A stretch of 27,213 nt of DNA from Dehalococcoidia bacterium UBA5748 (lineage in GTDB: Bacteria; Chloroflexota; Dehalococcoidia; Dehalococcoidales; UBA5627): positions 1 to 27,213 of the forward strand of contig DIFM01000042.1 in NCBI GenBank assembly GCA_002419135.1, in the 5' to 3' direction. Below, in pieces: positions 14,982-23,099 of the stretch. A program made the position numbers and the translations under genes. The number at the start of each line of letters is the position of its first letter. The first letter of the stretch is position 1. The notes beneath the pieces were generated by a model. That model was not told the origin of the DNA and made no database searches. It saw nothing but the letters and a program-made list of their open reading frames with translations.

Positions 14982-16295
14982 ATGGAATATATAGAAAGAA
15001 TCAAATACCTTATAATCGGCAATTCAGCCGGCGGTATCGGTGCAATTGAGGCAATACGCGAAGTAGATAATAACGGGACTATCAGTATTATTTCAGACGA
15101 ACCATACCCCGCATATTCCCGTCCGCTGATATCCGATTTTCTGGCAGGGAAACAAACTATCGATAAATTAAATTATCGAGCCGCTGATATCTATAAGCAA
15201 AACGATATTAAAACCATTTTCGGCAACAGGGTGACCAACCTTAATTTAGATAATAATACTGTCCTGTTGGAAAGCGGCCATGAACTCGGTTGGGATAAAC
15301 TCCTGCTGGCTACCGGCGGCACCCCTATAGTGCCTCCGATGGAAGGCCGGGAAGCAGGCGGCGTTTTTACATTTACCACACTGGCAGACGCTATCGATAT
15401 TGACGATTATTTAAGGCAGAAACCCGACGCCAATGCAGTTGTAATCGGGGGAGGGCTTATAGGAGTCAGCGTTACCGAATCGCTTTTAAAGAGGAATGTT
15501 AAAGTAACTATCATTGAAATGAAGGAGCGTATCCTTAATGTTATTCTCGATGAAAAAACATCTTATATGGAGCATAAAGCCATAAAAGACTCGGGCGCTG
15601 AGATCATTACAGGTCATACCGTAAGTAAAATCAACAGCAATACACACGGAGAGGTATACGGAGTGACCCTGGATAACGGTGACGTAATACCTTGCGGAAT
15701 AGTTATTATTGCCATAGGTGTCAAGCCAAGGCTTGAACTGATAAATGGCACAAATATAAAGGTAAACCGCGGTATAGTAGTTGATAAGCATATGCAGACT
15801 TCGGTTACCGGTATATATGCCTGTGGTGACGTTGCCGAAGCCTTCGATTTCATTTACGGTGAGAACAGACTGACACCGGTATGGCCTAACGCCTATCTGG
15901 GAGGCAGAACTGCCGGATTGAATATGGCGGGTAAAGCAACAGATTACCCCGGTGGCACCAATATTAATTCTATGAAGTATTTCGGTATTTATATTGTTTC
16001 AGCCGGAATGATATCTGCCCCGGATAAATCTTACCAGGAATTGATTGCCGAACATAATGATGTTTACAAAAAACTGATACTGAAAGACGGTTTGGTAACC
16101 GGCATGATATTTTCGGGCGAGGTTGACCGTGCAGGAATTATATATAACCTGATGAAAGACAGAGTCAATGTGGAAAGTTTTAAACAGTCACTGATATCCG
16201 ACGATATGGGATTGCTTTCCCTACCGGAAACAGTCTGGAGAAACAGGCTGGCAACAGTGCCACCTGTTAACGGCGTTGACTGTGCAGTAAGTTAA
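14982..16295 (+). CDS. FAD-dependent NAD(P)H oxidoreductase in the glutamate synthase cluster
   Basis: The protein is a two-dinucleotide-fold flavoprotein of the nitrite reductase/rubredoxin reductase class. FAD is bound by IIGNSAGGIGAIEAI (11-25) and GIYACGDVAEA (277-287), NAD(P)H by VVIGGGLIGVSV (153-164). SRPLISDFLAGK (46-57) is the conserved stretch after the first fold. The ATG at 14982 gives the dinucleotide motif its usual distance from the N-terminus; an in-frame ATG at 14925 lies inside hisH. It lacks the cysteine-rich N-terminal domain of GltD and is not of the GltD subclass. It probably feeds reducing equivalents into the split glutamate synthase in place of GltD, though this is inferred from its location. 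It lies 7 bp after hisH and 48 bp before the amidotransferase module. Confidence 0.85.
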   Translation: MEYIERIKYLIIGNSAGGIGAIEAIREVDNNGTISIISDEPYPAYSRPLISDFLAGKQTIDKLNYRAADIYKQNDIKTIFGNRVTNLNLDNNTVLLESGHELGWDKLLLATGGTPIVPPMEGREAGGVFTFTTLADAIDIDDYLRQKPDANAVVIGGGLIGVSVTESLLKRNVKVTIIEMKERILNVILDEKTSYMEHKAIKDSGAEIITGHTVSKINSNTHGEVYGVTLDNGDVIPCGIVIIAIGVKPRLELINGTNIKVNRGIVVDKHMQTSVTGIYACGDVAEAFDFIYGENRLTPVWPNAYLGGRTAGLNMAGKATDYPGGTNINSMKYFGIYIVSAGMISAPDKSYQELIAEHNDVYKKLILKDGLVTGMIFSGEVDRAGIIYNLMKDRVNVESFKQSLISDDMGLLSLPETVWRNRLATVPPVNGVDCAVS

Positions 16296-16343
16296 GCGGA
16301 TTACGATATTATTTTAAAGACACTTAAATAAAAGGAGTCAGAG

Positions 16344-17492
16344 ATGAAAAATCTCAGGCATATAAATAATAGTTTCAATGATGACAAGGTGATCGATGCC
16401 TGCTCTATTTTCGGAGCTATGAATACCTCCGGTAAAAGGTTTTCGGGTACCGGCGTCATTAAAGCGATTGCCAATATGCACGACAGGGGCAACGGACTGG
16501 GCGGCGGTTTTGCCGTTTACGGACTGTATCCCGAATATAAAGACCTATACGCATTCCATATTATGTATCTCAGTGCAGAAGGCAGAAATGAGACTGAATC
16601 GTATCTTAAAGAATGCTTTGACATTATTCATCGGGAGGATGTTCCGAGCCGCAAAACTGCTAAAATCAGCAATCCTCCGGTAATAATACGTTATTTCCTT
16701 GATATCGAAAAGCGTCAACCGGATGCGTCCCTGCAGGACGACTACGTGCTCAATGCCATAATGCATATCAATACAACCCGAAAAGACAGTTTCGTCTTTT
16801 CCGGTGGCAAGGATATGGCCGTCTTCAAGGGAGTGGGTTATCCTGAAGAAATAGCCGAATTTTTCTGTCTCGAACAGTACGAAGGCTATATCTGGACATC
16901 ACACGGACGATTTCCTACTAATACTCAGGCATGGTGGGGAGGGGCACATCCCTTCAGCATACTGGACTGGACGGTAGTGCATAACGGGGAAATATCTTCC
17001 TATGGAATAAACAAGAGATATCTGGAGGGTTATGGTTATCACTGCACTATGCAGACCGATACAGAGGTTATCGCTTACGCCGTCGACCTTTTAATGCGTA
17101 AGCATAAACTGCCGCTGGAAATAATGGCAAAGGTTTTGGCGCCTCCCTTCTGGAGCGATATCGAGCGCATGCCTGAAAAAGAACAAGAATTGGCGCTTGC
17201 GCTGCGTCAGGTCTACGGCAGTATTATGTTAAACGGACCATTTGCCATACTGGTTGCCCATCATGGGGAATTAATCGGTTTGACAGATAGAATAAGATTG
17301 CGCCCGCTTACCATCGGTGAAAAAGATGATATGGTCTATTATTCATCCGAGGAATCGGCTATTAGACTGATAAGCCCCCAACTGGACAAGGCTTGGACTC
17401 CGATGGGAGGCGAGCCGGTAATTGCAAGGGTAAAGCAGAATGAGCTGCGAACAACTGAGAGTAAAGTAGAAGCTGCTCTTAGCAGGAGATAA
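16344..17492 (+). CDS. Glutamate synthase amidotransferase module (GltB1-like, class II glutaminase)
   Basis: This corresponds to the N-terminal glutaminase domain of bacterial GltB, encoded separately as in archaea. It releases ammonia from glutamine for the FMN module. The N-terminal nucleophile would be Cys20 in ACSIFGAM, so a 19-residue propeptide must be removed for an active enzyme, as in processed GltB and PurF. Substrate-binding residues are recognisable in SHGRFPTNT (186-194) and VVHNGEISSYG (211-221). A good ribosome site (AAAGGAG) precedes the ATG. The stop overlaps the first possible ATG of hisF and lies 2 bp before the preferred one. The 382-residue length fits a stand-alone glutaminase domain. 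Confidence 0.9.
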   Translation: MKNLRHINNSFNDDKVIDACSIFGAMNTSGKRFSGTGVIKAIANMHDRGNGLGGGFAVYGLYPEYKDLYAFHIMYLSAEGRNETESYLKECFDIIHREDVPSRKTAKISNPPVIIRYFLDIEKRQPDASLQDDYVLNAIMHINTTRKDSFVFSGGKDMAVFKGVGYPEEIAEFFCLEQYEGYIWTSHGRFPTNTQAWWGGAHPFSILDWTVVHNGEISSYGINKRYLEGYGYHCTMQTDTEVIAYAVDLLMRKHKLPLEIMAKVLAPPFWSDIERMPEKEQELALALRQVYGSIMLNGPFAILVAHHGELIGLTDRIRLRPLTIGEKDDMVYYSSEESAIRLISPQLDKAWTPMGGEPVIARVKQNELRTTESKVEAALSRR

Positions 17493-17494
17493 TG

Positions 17495-18262
17495 ATGTTA
17501 ACCAAGAGAATTATACCCTGCCTCGATGTCAAAGACGGGCGGGTTGTAAAGGGAAAAAGCTTTGTTGACCTGCGCGATGCCGGAGATCCGGTAGAGCTTG
17601 CAGACGTTTATTATAAAGAAGGTGCCGATGAACTGGTGTTTCTTGACATATCCGCTTCCTCCGAGGGACGGGACACTATGGCTGATATTGTAGAAAGAAT
17701 ATCGGAAAAGGTATTTATGCCGCTTACCGTAGGCGGGGGAATACATTCCATTGATAATATCAGGCGAATACTGCTTGCCGGTGCGGATAAGACATCATTA
17801 AATACCGCGGCTGTGCAAAACCCGTTTATAATCAGCGAGGGTGCCGATAAATTCGGCAGCCAGTGTATAGTGATAGCCATCGATGCCAAACGTGTAACCG
17901 ACAGTAATCCGCTCCGCTGGGAGGTATATACCCACGGAGGACAGAAACCGACCGGATTGGACGCGGTGGAGTGGGCTGTTAAAGCTGTGTCACTGGGTGC
18001 AGGGGAAATCCTGCTTACCAGTATGGATTCGGACGGTCAGCAAAGCGGTTATGACAATGAGCTGACACGTACAATATCCGAAGCCGTAAATGTGCCGGTA
18101 ATCGCCAGCGGCGGCGCAGGTACCCCGCAAGACCTTTATAATGCGCTGGTTTTCGGCAAAGCGGATGCCGTACTGGCTGCCAGTATTCTGCACTATAACG
18201 ACTATACAATTAAAGACATTAAAGAATACCTTTCACAGAAGGGAATCCCTGTACGAAAATAA
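17495..18262 (+). CDS. hisF: Imidazole glycerol phosphate synthase, cyclase subunit
   Basis: This TIM-barrel enzyme uses ammonia from HisH to convert PRFAR to imidazole glycerol phosphate and AICAR. The sequence is canonical HisF: RIIPCLDVKDGRVVKG, ELVFLDI.ASSEGRDT, LTVGGGI, AIDAKR, GAGEILLTSMDSDG and VIASGGAG. From the ATG at 17495 the catalytic aspartates fall at positions 11 and 130, exactly as in Thermotoga maritima HisF. That and the 6-nt spacing from GGAG favour this start over the overlapping ATG at 17492. The gene sits between two modules of glutamate synthase and away from hisH. Nothing suggests a divergent paralogue such as the HisF2-type enzymes of sugar amidation. Confidence 0.94.
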   Translation: MLTKRIIPCLDVKDGRVVKGKSFVDLRDAGDPVELADVYYKEGADELVFLDISASSEGRDTMADIVERISEKVFMPLTVGGGIHSIDNIRRILLAGADKTSLNTAAVQNPFIISEGADKFGSQCIVIAIDAKRVTDSNPLRWEVYTHGGQKPTGLDAVEWAVKAVSLGAGEILLTSMDSDGQQSGYDNELTRTISEAVNVPVIASGGAGTPQDLYNALVFGKADAVLAASILHYNDYTIKDIKEYLSQKGIPVRK

Positions 18263-18277
18263 TTAAAGGTAAATACA

Positions 18278-19783
18278 ATGAAGACATTATTAACTTCAAA
18301 ATTTGCAGTAATCAGAGACCCGGAAAAATGTATACAATGCCAGGTTTGTGTCAATCAGTGCAGTTTTAACGCCAACTACTTCGACGCCGAAGAAAACGAA
18401 GTCAAGAGCCGAAACGAAAACTGTGTGGATTGCCAGCGCTGCGTTATCTTTTGCCCTACCGACGCAATCACCGTTACCAATGCTCCGCTTGAATACAGGT
18501 ATAATCGTAACTGGACAGCTTCGATTATCGACGATATCAACAAGCAGGCGGAAACAGGCGGCGTTTTGCTTACCGGTATGGGAACAGATAAGGATTACCC
18601 GGTTTATTGGGACCATCTGCTACTCAATGCCAGTCAGGTAACCAATCCGTCCATAGACCCTCTTCGAGAACCTATGGAACTGATAACCTATCTGGGAGGC
18701 AAACCGGATAAACTGGAAATTGATGACAATACACTGGAACTGAAAACCAAAATGCTGCCCCAGGTGAAGTTGAATGTGCCGATTATGTTTTCGGCTATGT
18801 CATATGGAGCTGTGAGCCTGAATGTCCAGAAATCACTGGCCAAAGCCGCCTCTGAAACCGGTACCATGTGGAATACCGGAGAGGGTGGATTACACTCCAG
18901 CCTGAAAAAGTACAGTAATAACACCATTGTGCAGGTCGCTTCGGGACGCTTCGGCGTACATTCGGAGTACTTAAATGCCGGCAGAATAGTCGAAATTAAA
19001 ATAGGACAGGGAGCCAAGCCTGGTATCGGCGGACATCTGCCCGGCGAAAAAGTGAGCTGCGAGGTTTCGCTGACAAGAATGATACCGCAGGGTTCCGATG
19101 CAATATCTCCGGCGCCCCATCACGATATCTATTCAATAGAAGACCTGTTGCAGCTTATACATGCCCTCAAAGAAGCAACCAACTATACCAAGCCGATATC
19201 CGTAAAAATAGCCGCTGTTCACAACGCCGCCGCTATCGCCAGCGGTATCGTACGCGGTGGCGCCGATATAGTGGTCATCGATGGTTTCCGGGGCGCTACC
19301 GGCGCCGCCCCTAAAATAATCAGGGATAATGTCGGTATACCCATCGAACTGGCACTGGCTTCTGTCGACAGCCGGCTCAGAGAAGAGGGCATTCGCAATA
19401 AAGCCTCGATTGTAATATCGGGGGGCATCAGAAACAGCGGCGATATTATAAAAGCTATCGCCCTGGGAGCCGATGCGGTAAATATCGGCACTTCTGCCTT
19501 GATTGCGCTGGGTTGCCATGTCTGTCAACAATGCCACACCGGCAAATGCGCCTGGGGAATCTGCACCAGCGACCTGAAGCTGACAAAGAGGGTCAACCCG
19601 GAAATCGGCGCCCAAAGGTTAATCAATCTTCTGCGAGGCTGGAGCCTCGAAATCAAGGATATTCTGGGCGGATTGGGAGTTAATTCCATAGAAAGCCTGA
19701 GAGGCAACCGCCTGCACTTAAGGGGTGTCGGACTTACAGATACCGATCTGGAAATACTGGGTGTCAGACCGGCAGGGAGATAA
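18278..19783 (+). CDS. Glutamate synthase FMN module with N-terminal 2[4Fe-4S] ferredoxin domain (GltB2-like)
   Basis: This is the synthase half of glutamate synthase: an FMN TIM barrel that condenses ammonia with 2-oxoglutarate and reduces the product to glutamate. The N-terminus is a dicluster ferredoxin (Cys18/21/24/28 and 49/52/55/59), the archaeal-type arrangement missing in E. coli GltB. The barrel follows from about residue 80, with MFSAMSYGAVS, GEGGLHSS, GQGAKPGIGGHLPGEKV, GADIVVIDGFRGATGAAP and IVISGGIRNSGDI. Cys413, Cys419 and Cys424 match the C-x5-C-x4-C pattern that holds the 3Fe-4S cluster of GltS. It starts 15 bp after hisF and is followed after 4 bp by the GXGXG module. Confidence 0.93.
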   Translation: MKTLLTSKFAVIRDPEKCIQCQVCVNQCSFNANYFDAEENEVKSRNENCVDCQRCVIFCPTDAITVTNAPLEYRYNRNWTASIIDDINKQAETGGVLLTGMGTDKDYPVYWDHLLLNASQVTNPSIDPLREPMELITYLGGKPDKLEIDDNTLELKTKMLPQVKLNVPIMFSAMSYGAVSLNVQKSLAKAASETGTMWNTGEGGLHSSLKKYSNNTIVQVASGRFGVHSEYLNAGRIVEIKIGQGAKPGIGGHLPGEKVSCEVSLTRMIPQGSDAISPAPHHDIYSIEDLLQLIHALKEATNYTKPISVKIAAVHNAAAIASGIVRGGADIVVIDGFRGATGAAPKIIRDNVGIPIELALASVDSRLREEGIRNKASIVISGGIRNSGDIIKAIALGADAVNIGTSALIALGCHVCQQCHTGKCAWGICTSDLKLTKRVNPEIGAQRLINLLRGWSLEIKDILGGLGVNSIESLRGNRLHLRGVGLTDTDLEILGVRPAGR

Positions 19784-19787
19784 TAAA

Positions 19788-20546
19788 ATGAAAATAGATG
19801 ATATGACTGCAGTTAAAATTGATGCATGCGGTATTTACTACCGTGAACTGAATGAAAAACTACGGCAACTGATAACAAACGGCGTTGAAAATATCGAGAT
19901 CGAAAACGTCTGCGGACAGAGGTACATCGGCACCGACCTTGATAGCCGGGTCAATATTGAGATACACGGCACTCCCGGCAACGATCTGGCGGCATTTATG
20001 AACGGACCGACTGTAACCGTTCATGGCAATGCGCAGGATGGGTGCGGCAACACTATGAACGAAGGGAAAATAGTAGTTCACGGACATGCAGGGGATATAA
20101 CCGGGCTTTCTGCCAGAGGCGGGAAGATTTTTATTAAAGAGGGCGTCGGCTATCGTGCCGGTATACATATGAAGGAATATGAGGGCAAAAAACCGGTACT
20201 GGTTATCGGCAATACTGCACAGGACTTTGCCGGCGAATATATGGCAGGCGGAATAATGATATTATTGGGGTTGAATCTGGCAGAAGGAGAAAAGCATCCG
20301 GGAAAATTTCTCGGTACCGGTATGCACGGCGGAGTAATATATTTAAGAGGAACTGTAGAGGATTACCAGCTCGGAAAAGAAGTTGGCATTGCCGAGCTCG
20401 AGCAAAAAGATTACCAAATTTTAAATCCGCTAATAGCGGAATTCTGTGAACATTTCGATTACGATAATGAAATGATAATGAATCGTAATTTCCTCAAGCT
20501 CTACCCGCGCTACCTGCGTCCGTACGGTAGACTCTATGCCTATTAA
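19788..20546 (+). CDS. Glutamate synthase GXGXG module (GltB3-like)
   Basis: This 252-residue protein is the right-handed beta-helix domain that forms the C-terminal part of bacterial GltB, encoded separately here. It has a structural role, supporting the ammonia channel between the glutaminase and FMN domains. The repeating turns with spaced glycines are clear: GTPGNDLAAFMNGPTVTVHG, DGCGNTMNEGKIVVHGHAGD, SARGGKIFIKEGVGYRAGIH and GEYMAGGIMILLG. The ATG at 19788 is chosen because GGGAG lies 8 nt upstream; the frame stays open to 19725 inside the previous gene. With the three separate modules the complete GltB equivalent is present, but no GltD. Confidence 0.9.
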   Translation: MKIDDMTAVKIDACGIYYRELNEKLRQLITNGVENIEIENVCGQRYIGTDLDSRVNIEIHGTPGNDLAAFMNGPTVTVHGNAQDGCGNTMNEGKIVVHGHAGDITGLSARGGKIFIKEGVGYRAGIHMKEYEGKKPVLVIGNTAQDFAGEYMAGGIMILLGLNLAEGEKHPGKFLGTGMHGGVIYLRGTVEDYQLGKEVGIAELEQKDYQILNPLIAEFCEHFDYDNEMIMNRNFLKLYPRYLRPYGRLYAY

Positions 20547-20610
20547 AACAGAACTAAATCTCTGCTATACTTAACATAGAGCAAGAAATAACCCCGAATG
20601 AGAGCAAATT

Positions 20611-21291
20611 TTGTTCAGCATACTGTTTATATCCGGAAATATAGGTGAATTAAAATGTCTTGAAACAGACCTGCAACAACATGGCTATTCCGTTTGTGCC
20701 ATATCCTATGAAGATATAGAGCAGGATGAATTGCCATCCACTACACCGGATATGGTTATTATAGAAGTTTCCGGTTCAATTCCTACGCCAAAGTCCCTTA
20801 ACATGATTACCCGGATGAAAAAGAAAACAACCTTACCCGTGCTTGCTCTAACATATAAAGATTACATGGATAGTATTATTACTCTGAATAAGATAGATGA
20901 TTTCATATTGTTGCCATATGAAAAAGATGAGTTGATACTGAGAGTCAGGCGGCTTTTACAAAAAGTGAAAAACATCGATAGCAGCGACATAATAAAATGC
21001 GACGGACTGACTATCGATCTGGTTAAATATGAGGTAACACTTGAAAACCGCGTGATTGAACTAACATTCAAGGAATATGAGTTGCTGCTCTATCTTGCCG
21101 GCAATAAAGGAAGGGTTTTTACTCGCGAAGCCCTGCTTGACAAAGTATGGGGATTCGATTATTTCGGCGGTGACCGCACTGTTGACGTACATATCAGAAG
21201 ACTGCGCAGTAAAATCGAGGATTCAGAACACACGTTTATTGAAACGGTACGCAATATCGGTTACCGGTTCAAAAAGAATACCGAAAAATAG
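20611..21291 (+). CDS. OmpR/PhoB-type regulator with degenerate receiver, GlnR-like
   Basis: The C-terminal half (about 128-222) is a canonical winged-helix OmpR domain (LTFKEYELLLYLAGNKGRVF, TREALLDKVWGFDY, DRTVDVHIRRLRSKIED, IETVRNIGYRFK). The N-terminal receiver is atypical: the acidic pocket is replaced by ISGN (7-10), the phospho-acceptor position is Glu52 (VIIEVSG), and the conserved Lys is Leu101 (ILLPYE). Conventional phosphorylation is therefore unlikely, and no histidine kinase is nearby. Actinobacterial GlnR, the global nitrogen regulator, is also an orphan OmpR-type protein with a non-canonical receiver. The position just before amtB-glnK-glnK-glnA suggests a similar job, by inference. 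The TTG start at 20611 has GAG about 8 nt upstream and gives the right receiver length. Confidence 0.85.
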   Translation: MFSILFISGNIGELKCLETDLQQHGYSVCAISYEDIEQDELPSTTPDMVIIEVSGSIPTPKSLNMITRMKKKTTLPVLALTYKDYMDSIITLNKIDDFILLPYEKDELILRVRRLLQKVKNIDSSDIIKCDGLTIDLVKYEVTLENRVIELTFKEYELLLYLAGNKGRVFTREALLDKVWGFDYFGGDRTVDVHIRRLRSKIEDSEHTFIETVRNIGYRFKKNTEK

Positions 21292-21387
21292 AATAAAACC
21301 ATCACCCTATCCTGTATTCTCAGGATTTCCCCAAGAGAAGCCGAAAAAGCCCTTGTCGTTCTGACAAAAATGTCCTCTACCGTTTTT

Positions 21388-21439
21388 AATAATGGCATAT
21401 AGACAACCGCCGGTAATTCATAGAGATATTGCCATTATT
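21388..21439. repeat. 10-bp inverted repeat upstream of amtB
   Basis: AATAATGGCA (21388-21397) and TGCCATTATT (21430-21439) are perfect inverted repeats separated by 32 bp. They lie between the regulator gene and the amtB promoter and could be a regulatory hairpin or a distal binding site. Confidence 0.45.
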
Positions 21440-21453
21440 CATCTCCACAGATT

Positions 21454-21470
21454 TAACATTCCCGAAACAT
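21454..21470 (+). promoter_or_regulatory. Conserved 17-bp nitrogen-regulator box at amtB
   Basis: TAACATTCCCGAAACAT is identical at 15 of 17 positions to the element before the second glnK. The TTAAC-N6-GAAAC spacing matches the actinobacterial GlnR box (GTnAC-N6-GaAAC). It lies just upstream of the predicted -35, a classic activator position. Confidence 0.6.
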
Positions 21471-21477
21471 ATCCGCA

Positions 21478-21506
21478 ATAACACCGTAATAATACCCCTC
21501 TATACT
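21478..21506 (+). promoter_or_regulatory. amtB promoter
   Basis: ATAACA (21478-21483) and TATACT (21501-21506) are spaced 17 bp apart. Each matches 4 or 5 of 6 consensus positions. The ATG is 28 bp downstream of the -10 box. Confidence 0.5.
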
Positions 21507-21534
21507 AAGATATATAAGATTTGAGGAGGTAGAT

Positions 21535-22764
21535 ATGGAAATCGATTCGGGTAACACTGCCTGGTTACTGATTTCATCAGCACTTGTGATGTTAATGACA
21601 CCGGGCGTTGCTTTTTTCTACGGTGGTATGGTAAGAAGGAAAAACCTTCTCTCTACCATTATGATGAGTTTTGTTTGTTTAGCGTTGGTCGGACTCATCT
21701 GGGTTATTTACGGTTATTCACTTGCCTTTGGTAATGACACAGCGGGCATTATAGGAGGGCTTAATTATCTGGGGCTTCCCAACGTCGGATTGGGAGCCTC
21801 GGACACTTATGCCACCACTGTCCCCCATCTGGCATTCATAATTTTTCAGGCTATGTTTGCCATAATAACAGTAGCGCTTTTTACCGGTGCGGTTGTAGAG
21901 CGTATTAAGTTCAGTTCCCTGCTGGTTATCAGCGTATTATGGGTTACTCTTGTTTATTGCCCGGTAGCCCACTGGGTATGGGGGGACGGAGGCTGGTTAT
22001 ATAATCTGGGTGCTCTGGATTTTGCCGGTGGGACTGTCGTCCACATCAATGCCGGTATCGCCGCACTGGCGCTGGTACTTTTACTCGGAAGGAGAAAGGG
22101 CTTCCCGCAAACACCTATGGAAGCCAATAACATTCCATTGGTAGTTCTCGGAGCCTCCCTGTTATGGTTCGGCTGGTACGGTTTCAACGCCGGAAGCTCT
22201 TTGGCAGCCGATGGTTTAGCGGCCAGCGCGTTTGTTACAACTACCGTTGCCGCAGCTGCATCCGCTTTTACATGGATGATAATAAGCTGGATTCAAAGGC
22301 GACCTTCGGTACTTGGGACAGTTACCGGCGCCGTCGGTGGACTGGTTGCCATTACTCCGGCAGCCGGATTCGTAACACCGATGGGCGCCATTGCTATCGG
22401 TATCGGAGCGGGGTTAATCTGCTATTTCTGCCTGTTGCTGATGAAAACCAAACTGCATTTCGATGATTCGCTGGACGTGTTTGCTGTTCATGGTGTGGGC
22501 GGAATCTGGGGTGCCATTGCTACCGGTATCTTTGCCAGTTCTTCGGTAAACGGCTACAGCGGACTGCTGGAAGGCAACGTACAGCAATTCTTAATCCAGA
22601 TACTTGCCGTTGTAGTCGTAGCTGCCTTCACATTCGTAATGACAATGATTATAGGCAAGACTGTTGAGAAGACTATGGGACTTAGGGTCAGTTCCCAGGA
22701 AGAAATTGTCGGTCTTGACCTTTCACAGCACGGCGAGAGGGCTTACGGAGGTTTACTGAGATGA
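21535..22764 (+). CDS. amtB: Ammonium transporter Amt/AmtB
   Basis: This 409-residue Amt-family protein conducts ammonium across the membrane as a trimer. Eleven hydrophobic segments are visible. Key residues are conserved: Asp162 and His170 in DFAGGTVVH, and the second pore histidine His319 in FAVHGVGGIWG. These correspond to Asp160, His168 and His318 of E. coli AmtB. The start at 21535 has GAGGAGG about 6 nt upstream. There is no obvious cleavable signal peptide. The stop overlaps the glnK start by 4 bp, the usual amtB-glnK coupling, which lets GlnK block the channel when nitrogen is plentiful. Confidence 0.95.
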   Translation: MEIDSGNTAWLLISSALVMLMTPGVAFFYGGMVRRKNLLSTIMMSFVCLALVGLIWVIYGYSLAFGNDTAGIIGGLNYLGLPNVGLGASDTYATTVPHLAFIIFQAMFAIITVALFTGAVVERIKFSSLLVISVLWVTLVYCPVAHWVWGDGGWLYNLGALDFAGGTVVHINAGIAALALVLLLGRRKGFPQTPMEANNIPLVVLGASLLWFGWYGFNAGSSLAADGLAASAFVTTTVAAAASAFTWMIISWIQRRPSVLGTVTGAVGGLVAITPAAGFVTPMGAIAIGIGAGLICYFCLLLMKTKLHFDDSLDVFAVHGVGGIWGAIATGIFASSSVNGYSGLLEGNVQQFLIQILAVVVVAAFTFVMTMIIGKTVEKTMGLRVSSQEEIVGLDLSQHGERAYGGLLR

Positions 22765-23099
22765 AGATGATTGAGGCAATTATACGGGAAGAAAAACTGG
22801 ATTGTGTCAAGAAAGCGCTGGAAAAGGATAATTATTTCGGTATGACGGTTACCGAAGTAAGCGGTCGCGGCAGGCAAAAAGGGATTCCCCTGCAATGGCG
22901 CGCCGGCGAATATACCGTAGATTTGATTCCTAAAATTAAAATTGAACTGGTGGTGCTGGATGAAGATGTCGATAAGATTGTTAATACTATCGCTTCCAAT
23001 GCCAGAACCGGCGAAACAGGTGATGGCAAGATTTTCGTGCTACCGGTGTCCGGTGTTATTCGTATCAGGACCGGAGATAAGGACGAAAACGCTGTTTAG
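22761..23099 (+). CDS. glnK: Nitrogen regulatory protein PII (first copy)
   Basis: This 112-residue PII trimer subunit senses 2-oxoglutarate and ATP/ADP and controls the Amt channel. It aligns without gaps to E. coli GlnB: GMTVTEV (27-33), T-loop GRGRQKGIPLQWRAGEY (35-51), TGETGDGKIF, IRIRTG. The uridylylation site Tyr51 is present, but Tyr46 of enteric PII is Trp46 in QWRAGEY. Residues that grip ATP (GDGK, RIRTG) are intact. It starts at the ATG that overlaps the amtB stop. The gene ends inside the left arm of a strong AT-rich hairpin. Whether it is uridylylated depends on a GlnD, which is not in this window. Confidence 0.93.
   Translation: MKMIEAIIREEKLDCVKKALEKDNYFGMTVTEVSGRGRQKGIPLQWRAGEYTVDLIPKIKIELVVLDEDVDKIVNTIASNARTGETGDGKIFVLPVSGVIRIRTGDKDENAV

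Noticed and set aside
21393..21437. Sigma-54 promoter upstream of amtB
   Set aside because: TGGCA is present on both strands of the inverted repeat, but no TTGC element lies at the required spacing.
22863..22913. Loss of the PII uridylylation tyrosine in the first glnK
   Set aside because: The T-loop looked divergent at first, but gap-free alignment to E. coli GlnB puts Tyr at position 51 in both copies; only Tyr46 is changed to Trp.
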